11,712 nucleotides of DNA from Actinomycetota bacterium (GCA_017882935.1 JADGOP010000029.1:1-11712), one strand, 5' to 3'; numbered from the stretch's first letter, positions 1-7,000 are shown. Program-made: numbers and translations. Notes: generated by a model not told the origin, from the letters alone.

Positions 1-2
1 CG

Positions 3-500
3 CGCCGCCACCTCGACGGGCACACCCGCTCGGTCGAGCTGGCCACCATCGGCCGGCGAGTGGCCGAGACCGAGTACGACCTCCTGCACCTCCTGGGGGT
101 GTCCGTCCCGGCCGGGCGCGGCGACGAGGAGCCGCCCGGCACCGGCCCTGGCGCCACGCTGCACGACCGGCCCACGGCAACCGAGCTGATCGAGGCCGTG
201 CGCGCCTACGTCGAGGACGAGGTGCTGCCGGCCACCGAGGGCGCGGTCCACTTCCACGGACAGGTGGCCGTCAACGCGCTCAAGATCGTCGAGCGGGAGC
301 TGGCCTCGGGCGATGGGCCCCGCGCCGCCCACGAGCGGCGGCTCGCTGCGCTGGGCTGCCCCGACGACGCCACGCTCGCCGCGGCGATCCGCTCGGGCTC
401 GCTCGACGGGCGCGACGACGTCGGCCCGATGCTCCTGCTGGCCGCGATCGACAAGCTGCGGGTGGCGAACCCCCGCTGGCTGCACGACGAGCATCGCTGA
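3..500 (+). CDS. Phosphotransferase C-terminus fused in frame to a DUF6285 domain (5' end outside window)
   Basis: The reading frame is open from the window edge, so the gene starts upstream. The first ~33 codons (RRHLDGHTRSVELATIGRR, then VAETEYDLLHLL) look like the extreme C-terminus of APH-type phosphotransferases of the ACAD10/11-kinase/LvaA group, which usually end with an RSVEL..IGRRV.E.E.DLL pattern. A Gly/Pro/Glu-rich linker follows without a stop, then from about position 159 a DUF6285-like domain (HDRPTATELIEAVRAYVEDE, then FHGQVAVNALKIVERELASG) runs to the TGA. DUF6285 is usually a small separate protein encoded beside such phosphotransferases. A separate DUF6285 start inside the frame (GTG at 60 or 99) is possible, but no clear ribosome binding site was seen, so a fusion is preferred. 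It converges on an acyl-CoA dehydrogenase gene 82 nt away. The likely role is phosphorylation of a hydroxyacyl-CoA before dehydrogenation. Family assignment is from memory of the motifs; substrate is inferred. Confidence 0.72.
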   Translation, partial: RRHLDGHTRSVELATIGRRVAETEYDLLHLLGVSVPAGRGDEEPPGTGPGATLHDRPTATELIEAVRAYVEDEVLPATEGAVHFHGQVAVNALKIVERELASGDGPRAAHERRLAALGCPDDATLAAAIRSGSLDGRDDVGPMLLLAAIDKLRVANPRWLHDEHR

Positions 501-515
501 AGCGCGGCCCGCGGT

Positions 516-566
516 CGAGGTCTGGTCCCGAAGCGACCGTGACGGTCGGTTTGCGACCAGACCTCG
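516..566. terminator. Long imperfect hairpin between convergent genes; bidirectional terminator or palindromic repeat
   Basis: The outer arms CGAGGTCTGGTC (516-527) and GACCAGACCTCG (555-566) are perfect 12-bp complements. Inside, after a few mismatches, CGACCG (534-539) pairs with CGGTCG (543-548) around a 3-nt TGA loop, so the whole 51-nt element folds into one rod. It sits between the stops of the phosphotransferase/DUF6285 gene (500) and the acyl-CoA dehydrogenase (583). There is no T-tract on either side, so classical Rho-independent termination is not certain. A dispersed REP-like palindrome is the alternative. Confidence 0.5.
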
Positions 567-582
567 CCGAAGCTGGCGGTCG

Positions 583-1782
583 TCAGCGCAGGCCGAACTC
601 CCAGCCGGTGCCGTCGCGGTACTCCTTGAGGATGCGGCGGGCGACGGTGTGCACGTGCACCTCGTCGGGACCGTCGTAGATGCGCCCGAAGCGCGCCGCC
701 CGGTACATGAAGCTGAGCGGGGTGTCGTCGGTGAGCCCCGCGGCCCCGTAGGCCTGGATGGCGCGGTCGATGACGTTGTGGAGCATGCGGGCGCCCACCA
801 CCTTGATGGCCCCGATCTCCACCCGCGCCTGGTCGCCCGCGTCGATCTTGTGGGCGGCGGCCAGCGTGAGCAGTCGGGCGGCCTGGATCTCGGCGTAGGA
901 CTCGAAGACGTGTTGCTGCATCAGCTGCTTCTTGGCGAGCGGCTCGCCGAACGCGGTGCGCGCGTTGAGGCGGTTGCACAGCAGGTCGAACGCGCGCTGC
1001 GCCTGACCCAGCCAACGCATGCAGTGGAAGATGCGCCCGGGCCCGAGGCGCTGCTGGGCGATCAGGAAGCCGTGGCCGCGCGGTCCGAGCAGGTTCGAGG
1101 CCGGCACCCGCACGTCGTCGTAGGCCACCTCGCAGTGGCCACCCCTGATGCCGAGCACCGGCGTCTCGCGCACGATCCGGTAGCCGGGCGTGTCGGTGGG
1201 GACCAGGATCATGGAGAAGGCCGAGTGGTCAGGCGCGTCGGGCTCGGTGCGCACCATGACGGTGGTGTACGCCGCCTTGTTGGCGTTGGTGGTGAACCAC
1301 TTGCGGCCGGAGATGACCCACTCGTCGCCGTCGAGCACCGCACGCGTCTGCAGCTGGGTGGGGTCGGACGAGGCCACGTCGGGCTCGGTCATGGCGAAGC
1401 TGGGCGAGATCTCGCCGCGCACCAGCGGCAGCAGCCACCGGTCGCGCTGCTCGTCGTTGGCGTACTGGTGGAGCATGAGCGAGTCCTGCAGCGTGAAGGT
1501 GCCGAGCGCGATCTGGCCGAACTCGCTGCGGCCCTGCACCTCGTTCACGTAGACGTAGTCGAGGAAGGGCAGGCCGCCGCCGCCCAGCTCGGTGGGGTGC
1601 CCGAGCGCCCACAGCCCCTGGGCGCGCGCCTCGTCCTGGAGCTCGGCCAGCAGCGCCGCGCTCGCCTCGCTCCCCTCGTGCAGCACGGGCTCGGCCGGTT
1701 CGACGCGTTCGGTGAGGAACGTGTGGACGGCATCCCGCACCGGTCGCACGTGGTCGGGCACCGCGAATCCATCCATCGACAT
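583..1782 (-). CDS. ACAD10/11-type acyl-CoA dehydrogenase
   Basis: This is a full-length (399 aa) FAD flavoprotein that oxidises an acyl-CoA at C2-C3, passing electrons to ETF. Visible motifs are FAMTEPDVASSDPT (129-142, FAD/substrate loop), ISGRKWFTTNA (158-168), the QAYGAAGL segment (343-350) and the C-terminal RIYDGPDEVHVHTVARRIL region (368-385). In MCAD-type enzymes the catalytic base is Glu in a YEG motif; here it is Asp370 in YDGPDEVH, as in the ACAD10/ACAD11 branch. The ATG at 1782 has an AAGGAG site 6 nt upstream (complement of 1789-1794). Its convergent neighbour is the phosphotransferase/DUF6285 gene, the same partnership fused in animal ACAD10/11, which points to hydroxyacyl-CoA catabolism. 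It is divergent from the VOC gene. The family is secure; the 4-hydroxyacyl substrate is inference. Confidence 0.93.
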   Translation of the reverse strand: MSMDGFAVPDHVRPVRDAVHTFLTERVEPAEPVLHEGSEASAALLAELQDEARAQGLWALGHPTELGGGGLPFLDYVYVNEVQGRSEFGQIALGTFTLQDSLMLHQYANDEQRDRWLLPLVRGEISPSFAMTEPDVASSDPTQLQTRAVLDGDEWVISGRKWFTTNANKAAYTTVMVRTEPDAPDHSAFSMILVPTDTPGYRIVRETPVLGIRGGHCEVAYDDVRVPASNLLGPRGHGFLIAQQRLGPGRIFHCMRWLGQAQRAFDLLCNRLNARTAFGEPLAKKQLMQQHVFESYAEIQAARLLTLAAAHKIDAGDQARVEIGAIKVVGARMLHNVIDRAIQAYGAAGLTDDTPLSFMYRAARFGRIYDGPDEVHVHTVARRILKEYRDGTGWEFGLR

Positions 1783-1857
1783 GGCCAGCTCCTTCGCCCC
1801 CGTACGTCGAGGTCACCCGTAGCTGAGCAGATCGGGGCGCGCCCTGCCGCCGGTGCC

Positions 1858-1863
1858 TACGAT
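1858..1863 (+). promoter_or_regulatory. Possible -10 element for the VOC/CMD operon
   Basis: TACGAT fits the actinobacterial TAnnnT -10 pattern and lies 30 nt before the VOC start codon, in the 111-bp gap between two divergent genes. No matching -35 was recognised. No comparable element was found for the opposite strand. Confidence 0.25.
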
Positions 1864-1893
1864 CGGGCTCGACGACGACCAGGGGGCAACGCG

Positions 1894-2460
1894 ATGGGCA
1901 GGTCGAACGAGGAGTTCGAGATCGGTGGCGTGAGCCACGTGGCGCTGGTGTGCCGCGACATGGCACGCACGGTCGACTTCTACCAGGGCGTGCTGGGCAT
2001 GCCGCTGGTGAAGACCATCGAGCTGCCCGTCGACATGGGCCAGCACTTCTTCTTCGACATCGGCAACGGCGACTGCCTGGCGTTCTTCTGGTTCCCGAAC
2101 GCCCCCGAGCCGGCCCCCGGCGTGTCGGCCGCGCCGGCCCTGCCGACCGAAGGGGAGATCGTGAGCGCCATCGGCTCCATGAACCACCTCGCCTTCAACG
2201 TGCCGGCCGACAGGTTCGACGACTACGTCGAGCGGCTGCGTGCCAAGGGCGTCGCGGTGTCGGACGTGCTCAACCACGACGACAGCGAGTGGGGCGTGGC
2301 GCCCGAGGTCACCCCCGACGTGTTCGTCCGGTCGGTCTACTTCTTCGACCCCGACGGCGTGCTGCTCGAGTTCGCAGCCTGGACCCGGCCCCTCACCGAC
2401 GCCGACGTGCGCCACGAGCCGGCCCGGGCCATCCCCCGCAACGCCAACGCCCTCACCTGA
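1894..2460 (+). CDS. VOC (glyoxalase/bleomycin-resistance/dioxygenase fold) family protein
   Basis: This 188-aa protein has two paired beta-alpha-beta-beta-beta modules. The N-terminal one starts at VSHVALVCRDMARTVDFYQG (13-32) and the C-terminal one at MNHLAFNVP (96-104), ending with DPDGVLLEFAAW (152-163). His15, His98 and Glu159 are at the usual metal-ligand positions, so it is probably a divalent-metal enzyme; VOC members range from lactoylglutathione lyases and epimerases to extradiol dioxygenases, and the reaction cannot be named here. The ATG at 1894 has AGGGGG 7 nt upstream. The frame is open much further upstream, but that part is antisense to the dehydrogenase. The carboxymuconolactone-decarboxylase-family gene follows after 13 nt, so the two are probably one transcript. 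The acidic/Pro-rich insert at 68-88 lengthens it relative to minimal single-domain VOC proteins. Confidence 0.88.
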   Translation: MGRSNEEFEIGGVSHVALVCRDMARTVDFYQGVLGMPLVKTIELPVDMGQHFFFDIGNGDCLAFFWFPNAPEPAPGVSAAPALPTEGEIVSAIGSMNHLAFNVPADRFDDYVERLRAKGVAVSDVLNHDDSEWGVAPEVTPDVFVRSVYFFDPDGVLLEFAAWTRPLTDADVRHEPARAIPRNANALT

Positions 2461-2473
2461 CCCCGGAGGACCT

Positions 2474-3115
2474 GTGCCCCGACTTCGTGAAGTGGCCCGC
2501 GCCGACACCGACGACCCCACGGTCGTCGGCATGTACGACTACGTGTTCGGCGATCGCGACCCGGTTGCCGAACCGGGCACGTCGGATGGCACGCCGGGGA
2601 ACTGGTGGACGGTGTTCGCGCTCGTCCCGCCGGTGCTCAAGCACTGCGTGCAGGGCTTCGCGTTCTACCGGAGCCCCGAGCGGCTGCTCGACCCGCAGCT
2701 GCGCGAGCTGGGCCAGATCCGCACCGGTTGGGCGCGCTCCAGCCAGTTCGTGTTCTCGCAGCACTGCAAGGCCTGCCGCACGGCGGGCATGAGCGAGGAG
2801 AAGATCCAGGCCATCCCCCACTGGCAGGTGGCCGACTGCTTCAGCCCCGTCGAGCGGGCCGTGCTCGCCTACACCGACGCCCTCGTCTACGACGGTGGCC
2901 GCGTGGCCGACGGGGTGTTCGCCGAGCTGCAGGCCCACTTGAGCGACGAGGAGATCCTCGAGCTCACCTACATCACCGCGCTCTACGACATGCACGCCGT
3001 CATGAGCCGCGCGCTGCGGACCGAGTTCGACGACCACCCCGAGCCCATCGTCGAGGTGCTGGCGCCCGAGGTCCGGCCTCCCGGCGTGATGGTCGGCCCG
3101 AACCCACCCACCTGA
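2474..3115 (+). CDS. Carboxymuconolactone decarboxylase / AhpD-family protein
   Basis: This 213-aa protein starts at GTG 2474 with GGAGG at 2465-2469, a short 4-nt spacer; the N-terminus PRLREVARADTDD matches how such proteins commonly begin. Helical features typical of the CMD superfamily are seen: GNWWTVFALVPPVLKH (42-57), QLRELGQIRTGWARSSQFVF (75-94), HCKACRTAGMSEEKI (97-111), then ERAVLAYTDAL and LELTYITALYDMHAVMSRAL. Cys98 and Cys101 form a CxxC like the AhpD peroxidatic pair, although the flanking Glu and His of AhpD are not obvious. It could be a thiol-dependent antioxidant protein or a lactone decarboxylase. Co-transcription with the VOC gene suggests a shared ring- or lactone-processing step. 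The family call is strong, the activity unknown. Confidence 0.88.
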   Translation: MPRLREVARADTDDPTVVGMYDYVFGDRDPVAEPGTSDGTPGNWWTVFALVPPVLKHCVQGFAFYRSPERLLDPQLRELGQIRTGWARSSQFVFSQHCKACRTAGMSEEKIQAIPHWQVADCFSPVERAVLAYTDALVYDGGRVADGVFAELQAHLSDEEILELTYITALYDMHAVMSRALRTEFDDHPEPIVEVLAPEVRPPGVMVGPNPPT

Positions 3116-3134
3116 CCCCCACCAGCCCCGAACC

Positions 3135-3192
3135 CCGCGTTCTGGGTGGGAATCGGGGTACCGGGGCACGCCGATTCCCACCCAGAACGCGG
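3135..3192. terminator. Perfect 22-bp inverted repeat with 14-nt loop between convergent genes
   Basis: The left arm at 3135-3156 (CCGCGTTCTGGGTGGGAATC plus GG) is an exact reverse complement of the right arm at 3171-3192. The loop 3157-3170 contains GGTACC. It fills the 87-nt gap between the CMD gene stop (3115) and the FGGY kinase stop (3203), which fits a bidirectional transcription terminator. There is no T-run. The length and perfection of the arms are more than a terminator needs, so a mobile palindromic repeat (REP/MITE-like) is the alternative. Confidence 0.55.
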
Positions 3193-3202
3193 ATGGGGTC
3201 CG

Positions 3203-4795
3203 TCAGGAGCGGTTGAGGCGGTGGAACATCTTCTTCTGGCTCGAGTAGAGGCCGGGGAACTCGGCGAAGAGCCGGTCGTAGACGGCCCGGTTGGCGCGAT
3301 CGGGCCGGAAGCGCTGCTCGACGCCGACCAGTGAGGGCACCTCGTGGAGGCGCACGCGTCCCAGCGAGATCCCGGCGAACAGCGCCGCGCCCCGCAGGTT
3401 GGCGTGCATGGGCTCCGACGGTCGCTCGATGACCCGGTCCATCACGTCGGCATGGATCTGGCACCAGAGGTCGGACGTCGCGCCGCCGCCGATGATCCGC
3501 ACCGGGTCGAGGCGCTGCTTCACGAACCTCTCGACCGCCTCGTGGAGCCAGCGGGTGTTGTACGCGACACCCTCGAGGAGCGAGCGCGCCAGCGCGGCGC
3601 GGTCAGTGGCGAGCGAGAGGTTGTGGAACCCGCCCCGGGCGCGCCGGTCGTCGATGGGTGACCGCTCGCCGTTGAGCCAGGGGGTGAAGATCACGTTGCC
3701 GCTCCCCGGTTCCGCCGTGGCGGCGAGCGCGGTGAGGTCGTCGAACGAGACGGGCGTGTCGGACCCCGGGAGCAGCGCGTCGGCGGGCGCCACGACGTTG
3801 TCGCGGAACCACTGCAGGCTCAGGCCACCGACCTCGTGGTTGTCGATGACGAGGTAGCCGGTGGGGGTCAGGCCGGGGATGCTGGCGATCTGCCGGACGA
3901 CGTCGGTCTTCTTGAACGGCACCGGGCAGCTGACCCACGAGCTGGTGCTCAGCGCCACGTGCGCCTGGTGGTCGAGGACCGCACCCGACCCCAGCGCCGC
4001 GGTGTGCAGGTCGGGGGTGCCGCTCACCACGTCGAGGTGCGACCCGGGGGGGAAGCCGAGCGCGGTGGCGACCTCGGGGAGCACCGCGCCCACCACCGAG
4101 CCGGTGGCCACCCGGGGCGGGAGCTGCCGCTCGTCGATGCCGGCCCGGGCCACCAGGTCGGGGTCGTAGCCGAGGTGGCCGAGGTTGCGGTTGTCGGTGA
4201 GCCACGCGGCCACCATCGACGCGGGCGTGGCCGACGCCACCCCGGTGAAGCGCATCGACAGGTGGTCGACCGGCTCCATGAGCCAGCGGGCCTGCCGCAG
4301 CACCTCGGGCTCCTCGGCGGCGAGGTAGAGGCGGTGGCCGAGCGGATCGGCGCCGGTGGTCGACGGCGCGCCGCCGGTGCGGCGGACCCAGGTGAACAGG
4401 GCGCGTGGGTCGTAGCCCGAGATGGGGCCCCCGAACCGCTGCTTGGCTTGCGGCCGGCCGCGCGAGTCCATCCAGAGCAGGCAGTCGCCGACCGGCACGC
4501 CTGCACCGTCGACCGGCACGGTGCTGGCGTACTGACCCGTGCAGCTCACCGCCACCACGCGGGTCGGGTCGACCACGCCCGACGCCAGGGCACGACGGGT
4601 GGCGTCGACGATGGCTTCCCACCACTCGTTGGCGTCCTGCACCGCGCCGCCGCGGGGGAGGTGGCGGGTCGTGACGGGGATGTGGTCGTGCCAGGCGATG
4701 GCGCCCGTGAGCGACACCAGGCCGACCTTGGGGCCGCCGGTGCCGAGGTCGACTGCGAGGACGAACTGCTCGTCGGGCGGCGGCGACGTGGTCAC
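3203..4795 (-). CDS. FGGY-family carbohydrate kinase (xylulokinase-like)
   Basis: This 530-aa protein has the two-domain ASKHA fold of FGGY kinases, which transfer ATP phosphate to a sugar or polyol. The N-terminal phosphate loop is AVDLGTGGPKVGLV (14-27). LLWMDSRG (106-113) corresponds to the substrate-binding W-x-D region. GTPDLHTAALGSG (259-271) holds the likely catalytic base Asp262. GGGATSDLWCQIHADVMDR (436-454) is the adenine/ATP motif. The length is at the upper end for the family. The start is GTG 4795, whose GTGA overlaps the TGA of the upstream lyase gene by 4 nt. No good ribosome binding site is visible, so it is probably translated by coupling. The open frame continues upstream to 6043, but that part only shadows the lyase. 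The substrate is unknown; coupling to a PLP lyase for phosphorylated amino alcohols suggests a polyol or amino-polyol (inference). Confidence 0.92.
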   Translation of the reverse strand: MTTSPPPDEQFVLAVDLGTGGPKVGLVSLTGAIAWHDHIPVTTRHLPRGGAVQDANEWWEAIVDATRRALASGVVDPTRVVAVSCTGQYASTVPVDGAGVPVGDCLLWMDSRGRPQAKQRFGGPISGYDPRALFTWVRRTGGAPSTTGADPLGHRLYLAAEEPEVLRQARWLMEPVDHLSMRFTGVASATPASMVAAWLTDNRNLGHLGYDPDLVARAGIDERQLPPRVATGSVVGAVLPEVATALGFPPGSHLDVVSGTPDLHTAALGSGAVLDHQAHVALSTSSWVSCPVPFKKTDVVRQIASIPGLTPTGYLVIDNHEVGGLSLQWFRDNVVAPADALLPGSDTPVSFDDLTALAATAEPGSGNVIFTPWLNGERSPIDDRRARGGFHNLSLATDRAALARSLLEGVAYNTRWLHEAVERFVKQRLDPVRIIGGGATSDLWCQIHADVMDRVIERPSEPMHANLRGAALFAGISLGRVRLHEVPSLVGVEQRFRPDRANRAVYDRLFAEFPGLYSSQKKMFHRLNRS

Positions 4796-6177
4796 GCCGG
4801 TGGCACGGCCTGCTGCTTGTCGAGCATGTCGGCCATGACCATCTTGATGAACTCGTCGGCCTCGTCGGTCATGCCGCCGGCCACCCCGCCGTAGATCGCG
4901 CCCGACTTCGGCGTCTCGGCCGCGTGCTCCTTGGCGTAGACGACGGCATCGGCGAGGTCGGTGGCGAACTCGTCGGTGACACCCGGCTGGGTCTGCGGTC
5001 GGGTGACGGCCATGTGCACGGCGTTGGGGTACTGCTGCCCGTTGAAGCGCCAGCCACGCCCCCGCATGAAGTCGTTGACGTGGTAGACGTCGAACTCGTC
5101 GGAGGTGAAGCTGAAGAGGAACGTGGGCGAGCCGAGCAGCCGCAGCTCGGGGTGCGAGCGCACCGCCTCCTGCATGCGGGCCGACGCCTCGAAGACGGCC
5201 TTGGCGTAGCCGCGGTAGCCCTCGCGCCCCAGCTGCACCATCGACGCCCACGTGGCGGCCAGCAGCCCGGCCGAGCGCGAGCCGTCCATGCCCGGCGAGG
5301 TGTACTTGCCGCCGCTCCAGTCGGTGAGGAAGAAGTACTGCGAGTTGCGCAGCGCCTTGTCGCGGAACAGCAGGGTCGACGTGCCCTTCAGGGCGTAGCC
5401 GTACTTGTGGGTGTCGGCGGAGATGGTGGTGACGCCGGGGACGCGGAAGTCGAACAGCGGGATGTCGTAGCCGAGCTCCTGGCCGAAGGGCAGCAGCCAG
5501 CCGCCGAGGCAGCCGTCGACGTGGAGGCCGATGCCGTGCTGCAGGGCGAGCTGGCCCAGGTCGGCGATGGGGTCGACGGTGCCGTAGCCGTAGTTGCAGG
5601 CCGAGCCGACCAGGGCGACCGTCTGGTCGTCGATGTTGGCGGCGACCCAGTCGAGGTCGACGGTGGTGGTGACCGGGTCGACCGGCGCGACCCGCAGCTC
5701 GATGCCGAACAGGTGGCAGCCCTTGTCGAACGCGGGGTGCGCGGTCTCGGGCTTGATGACGTTGGGGCGGGTCACGCCGCGCGCGGCGCCGTGCTCGCGG
5801 TAGGCGAGCATGGCGTGGCAGATGCTGCCCGTGCCGCCGCTGGTGACCATCCCAGCGGGCTCCGAGTCGGTGACCGACTCGGCGTGGAAGAGGTCGAGCG
5901 CCATGGCGATGATCTCGCCCTCGAAGCGCGTGGAGCTGGGGCACATGTCGCGCTGCAGCGCGTTGACGTGCGCGTAGAGGCCGAAGGCCTCCGTCAGGAA
6001 GTCGTAGTGGTCGTGGTCGCCGCAGTACATGGTGCCGGAGCACTTCCCGGTCTCCCAGAAGGCATCCTCCTCCTTCGCCATGGTGGCCAGCTCGGCCAGG
6101 ATGTCGGCGCGGGGGCGGCCGTGCTCGGGCAGCGTGCGCTGCACCGGGAAGCGGTCCTGGTAGGGGTAGTCGCTCAT
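4792..6177 (-). CDS. PLP-dependent decarboxylase-family / sphingosine-1-phosphate-lyase-like enzyme
   Basis: This 461-aa fold-type I PLP enzyme of the group II decarboxylase superfamily is closest in motif pattern to sphingosine-1-phosphate lyases, which retro-aldol cleave a phosphorylated amino alcohol into an aldehyde and phosphoethanolamine. Seen: SGTMYCGDHDHYDFLTEAFG (47-66), PSSTRFEGEIIAMALDLF (80-97), VTSGGTGSI (111-119), His147 in ETAHPAF (PLP-stacking), HVDGCLGGW (219-227, Asp221), SADTHKYGYALKGTS (253-267; Lys258 is the Schiff-base lysine) and the SPGMDGSRSAGLLAATW (294-310) signature. Unlike eukaryotic S1P lyase there is no N-terminal membrane helix, so it is cytosolic. The ATG at 6177 has AGAAGG 4 nt upstream. 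It lies 47 nt after tetR and overlaps the kinase gene, forming a probable operon. A glutamate-decarboxylase activity is a less likely alternative. The substrate is not known. Confidence 0.88.
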   Translation of the reverse strand: MSDYPYQDRFPVQRTLPEHGRPRADILAELATMAKEEDAFWETGKCSGTMYCGDHDHYDFLTEAFGLYAHVNALQRDMCPSSTRFEGEIIAMALDLFHAESVTDSEPAGMVTSGGTGSICHAMLAYREHGAARGVTRPNVIKPETAHPAFDKGCHLFGIELRVAPVDPVTTTVDLDWVAANIDDQTVALVGSACNYGYGTVDPIADLGQLALQHGIGLHVDGCLGGWLLPFGQELGYDIPLFDFRVPGVTTISADTHKYGYALKGTSTLLFRDKALRNSQYFFLTDWSGGKYTSPGMDGSRSAGLLAATWASMVQLGREGYRGYAKAVFEASARMQEAVRSHPELRLLGSPTFLFSFTSDEFDVYHVNDFMRGRGWRFNGQQYPNAVHMAVTRPQTQPGVTDEFATDLADAVVYAKEHAAETPKSGAIYGGVAGGMTDEADEFIKMVMADMLDKQQAVPPA

Positions 6178-6224
6178 AGGGCCTTCTCTCTAGCAGCTCG
6201 ACGGCTGGTCTGGGCCAAACGTCG

Positions 6225-6947
6225 TCAGGTGGGCGGGACGAGGTCGATGTCGAGTCCCACGGCCTCGGCCGCCACCACCATGGCGCGGTCGAAGTAGCCG
6301 CGGTAGTCGGTGACGGTCTTGTGCAGGTGGCCGAACAGCTCGAAGGTGATGGTGCCGATCAGGGCGACCCACATGGTGATGGATCGCTCGACCAGGTCGC
6401 GCAGCTCGGGCGGGAACGGGCCCTGCTCGGACAGCAGCTCCGGCTCGATGAGCGGCGGCCGGGGCAGCGGCCGCCGAGGGGCGTGCAGCAGCCCGTCGCG
6501 GACGGCTTCGGCGAGGATGTCGGCCATCAGCAGCGGGATGCGGGCCGCGGGCCGCACCGTGTCCTGCGGGGCGCGGTAGCCAGGCACCGGTGAGCCGAAG
6601 ATCAGGGCGAACTCGTGCTGGTTGGCGAGTGCCCACATGCGCACCGCCCGGCAGGTGGCGAGCCAGCGGGCGCCCGGGTCGGCGCCGGCCTTCCGGGCCT
6701 TGGCCTCGGCGCGCTCGGCCGCGTCGCCGAGGGAGTCGTAGGCGTCGACGATGAGGGCGGAAAGCAGGTCGTCGCGACTCGGGAAGTAGCGGTAGATCGC
6801 CGAGGAGACCATGCCGAGGTCGCGCGCCACGGCGCGCAGCGAGAGAGCCGGCGCGCCCACCTCGCCGAGCTGGCGGCGGGCCGCGTCCTTGATCTCGGTG
6901 ACGAGCTCGGCCCGGGCTCGTTCACGCGCGGTGAGGGTCGCTCCCAT
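6225..6947 (-). CDS. TetR-family repressor with WHG-type C-terminal domain
   Basis: This 240-aa protein has an N-terminal TetR helix-turn-helix: ALSLRAVARDLGMVSSAIYR then YFPSRDDLLSALI (35-66). The ligand-binding part contains MWALANQHEFALIFGSPVPG (about residues 107-126), typical of the TetR_C_13/WHG class common in actinobacteria. ATG 6947 is chosen because the HTH sits at the usual distance from it; the frame extends to 7076, but that extension runs through the operator region. No clear ribosome binding site precedes the ATG, so a leaderless or short-leader transcript is possible. It lies upstream of the lyase and kinase on the same strand and is divergent from the SDR gene, with two identical palindromes between. 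It probably represses itself, the lyase-kinase operon and the SDR gene, released by a hydrophobic or acyl-type ligand (inference). Confidence 0.93.
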   Translation of the reverse strand: MGATLTARERARAELVTEIKDAARRQLGEVGAPALSLRAVARDLGMVSSAIYRYFPSRDDLLSALIVDAYDSLGDAAERAEAKARKAGADPGARWLATCRAVRMWALANQHEFALIFGSPVPGYRAPQDTVRPAARIPLLMADILAEAVRDGLLHAPRRPLPRPPLIEPELLSEQGPFPPELRDLVERSITMWVALIGTITFELFGHLHKTVTDYRGYFDRAMVVAAEAVGLDIDLVPPT

Positions 6948-6983
6948 GGCGTCAGTGTGCCACAGATGCGAGCGGTGCAACTT

Positions 6984-7000
6984 TTCGAGAGCAGTGCTCT
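6984..7000. promoter_or_regulatory. Operator 1 (palindrome AGAGCAGTGCTCT), likely TetR site
   Basis: TTCGAGAGCAGTGCTCT contains a perfect 13-bp odd palindrome centred on 6994. With one mismatch the symmetry extends to TC...GA (6985-7003). The same 17 bases recur at 7036-7052. It lies between tetR (start 6947) and the SDR gene (start 7075), and its last base is the first of the TTGACA -35 hexamer, so binding would block the SDR promoter and sit close to the tetR promoter. Confidence 0.75.

Noticed and set aside
313..1893. Long open plus-strand frame extending the VOC gene upstream by over 500 codons
   Set aside because: It is antisense to the acyl-CoA dehydrogenase, low in complexity (His/Arg/Gly/Val-rich) and without family motifs; the VOC start at 1894 has its own ribosome binding site.
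4796..6043. Upstream extension of the kinase frame over the lyase gene
   Set aside because: It is an Arg/Pro/Ala-rich alternative frame of the lyase gene; kinase homology starts only after 4795.
4792..6177. Glutamate decarboxylase as the identity of the PLP enzyme
   Set aside because: The YCGDHDHYDFLTEAFG, SPGMDGSRSAGLLA and DTHKYG context fits sphingosine-1-phosphate-lyase-like enzymes better.
4924..6297. 457-codon plus-strand frame opposite the lyase
   Set aside because: Antisense shadow with Val/Gly/Asp-rich repeats arising from GC-biased codons.
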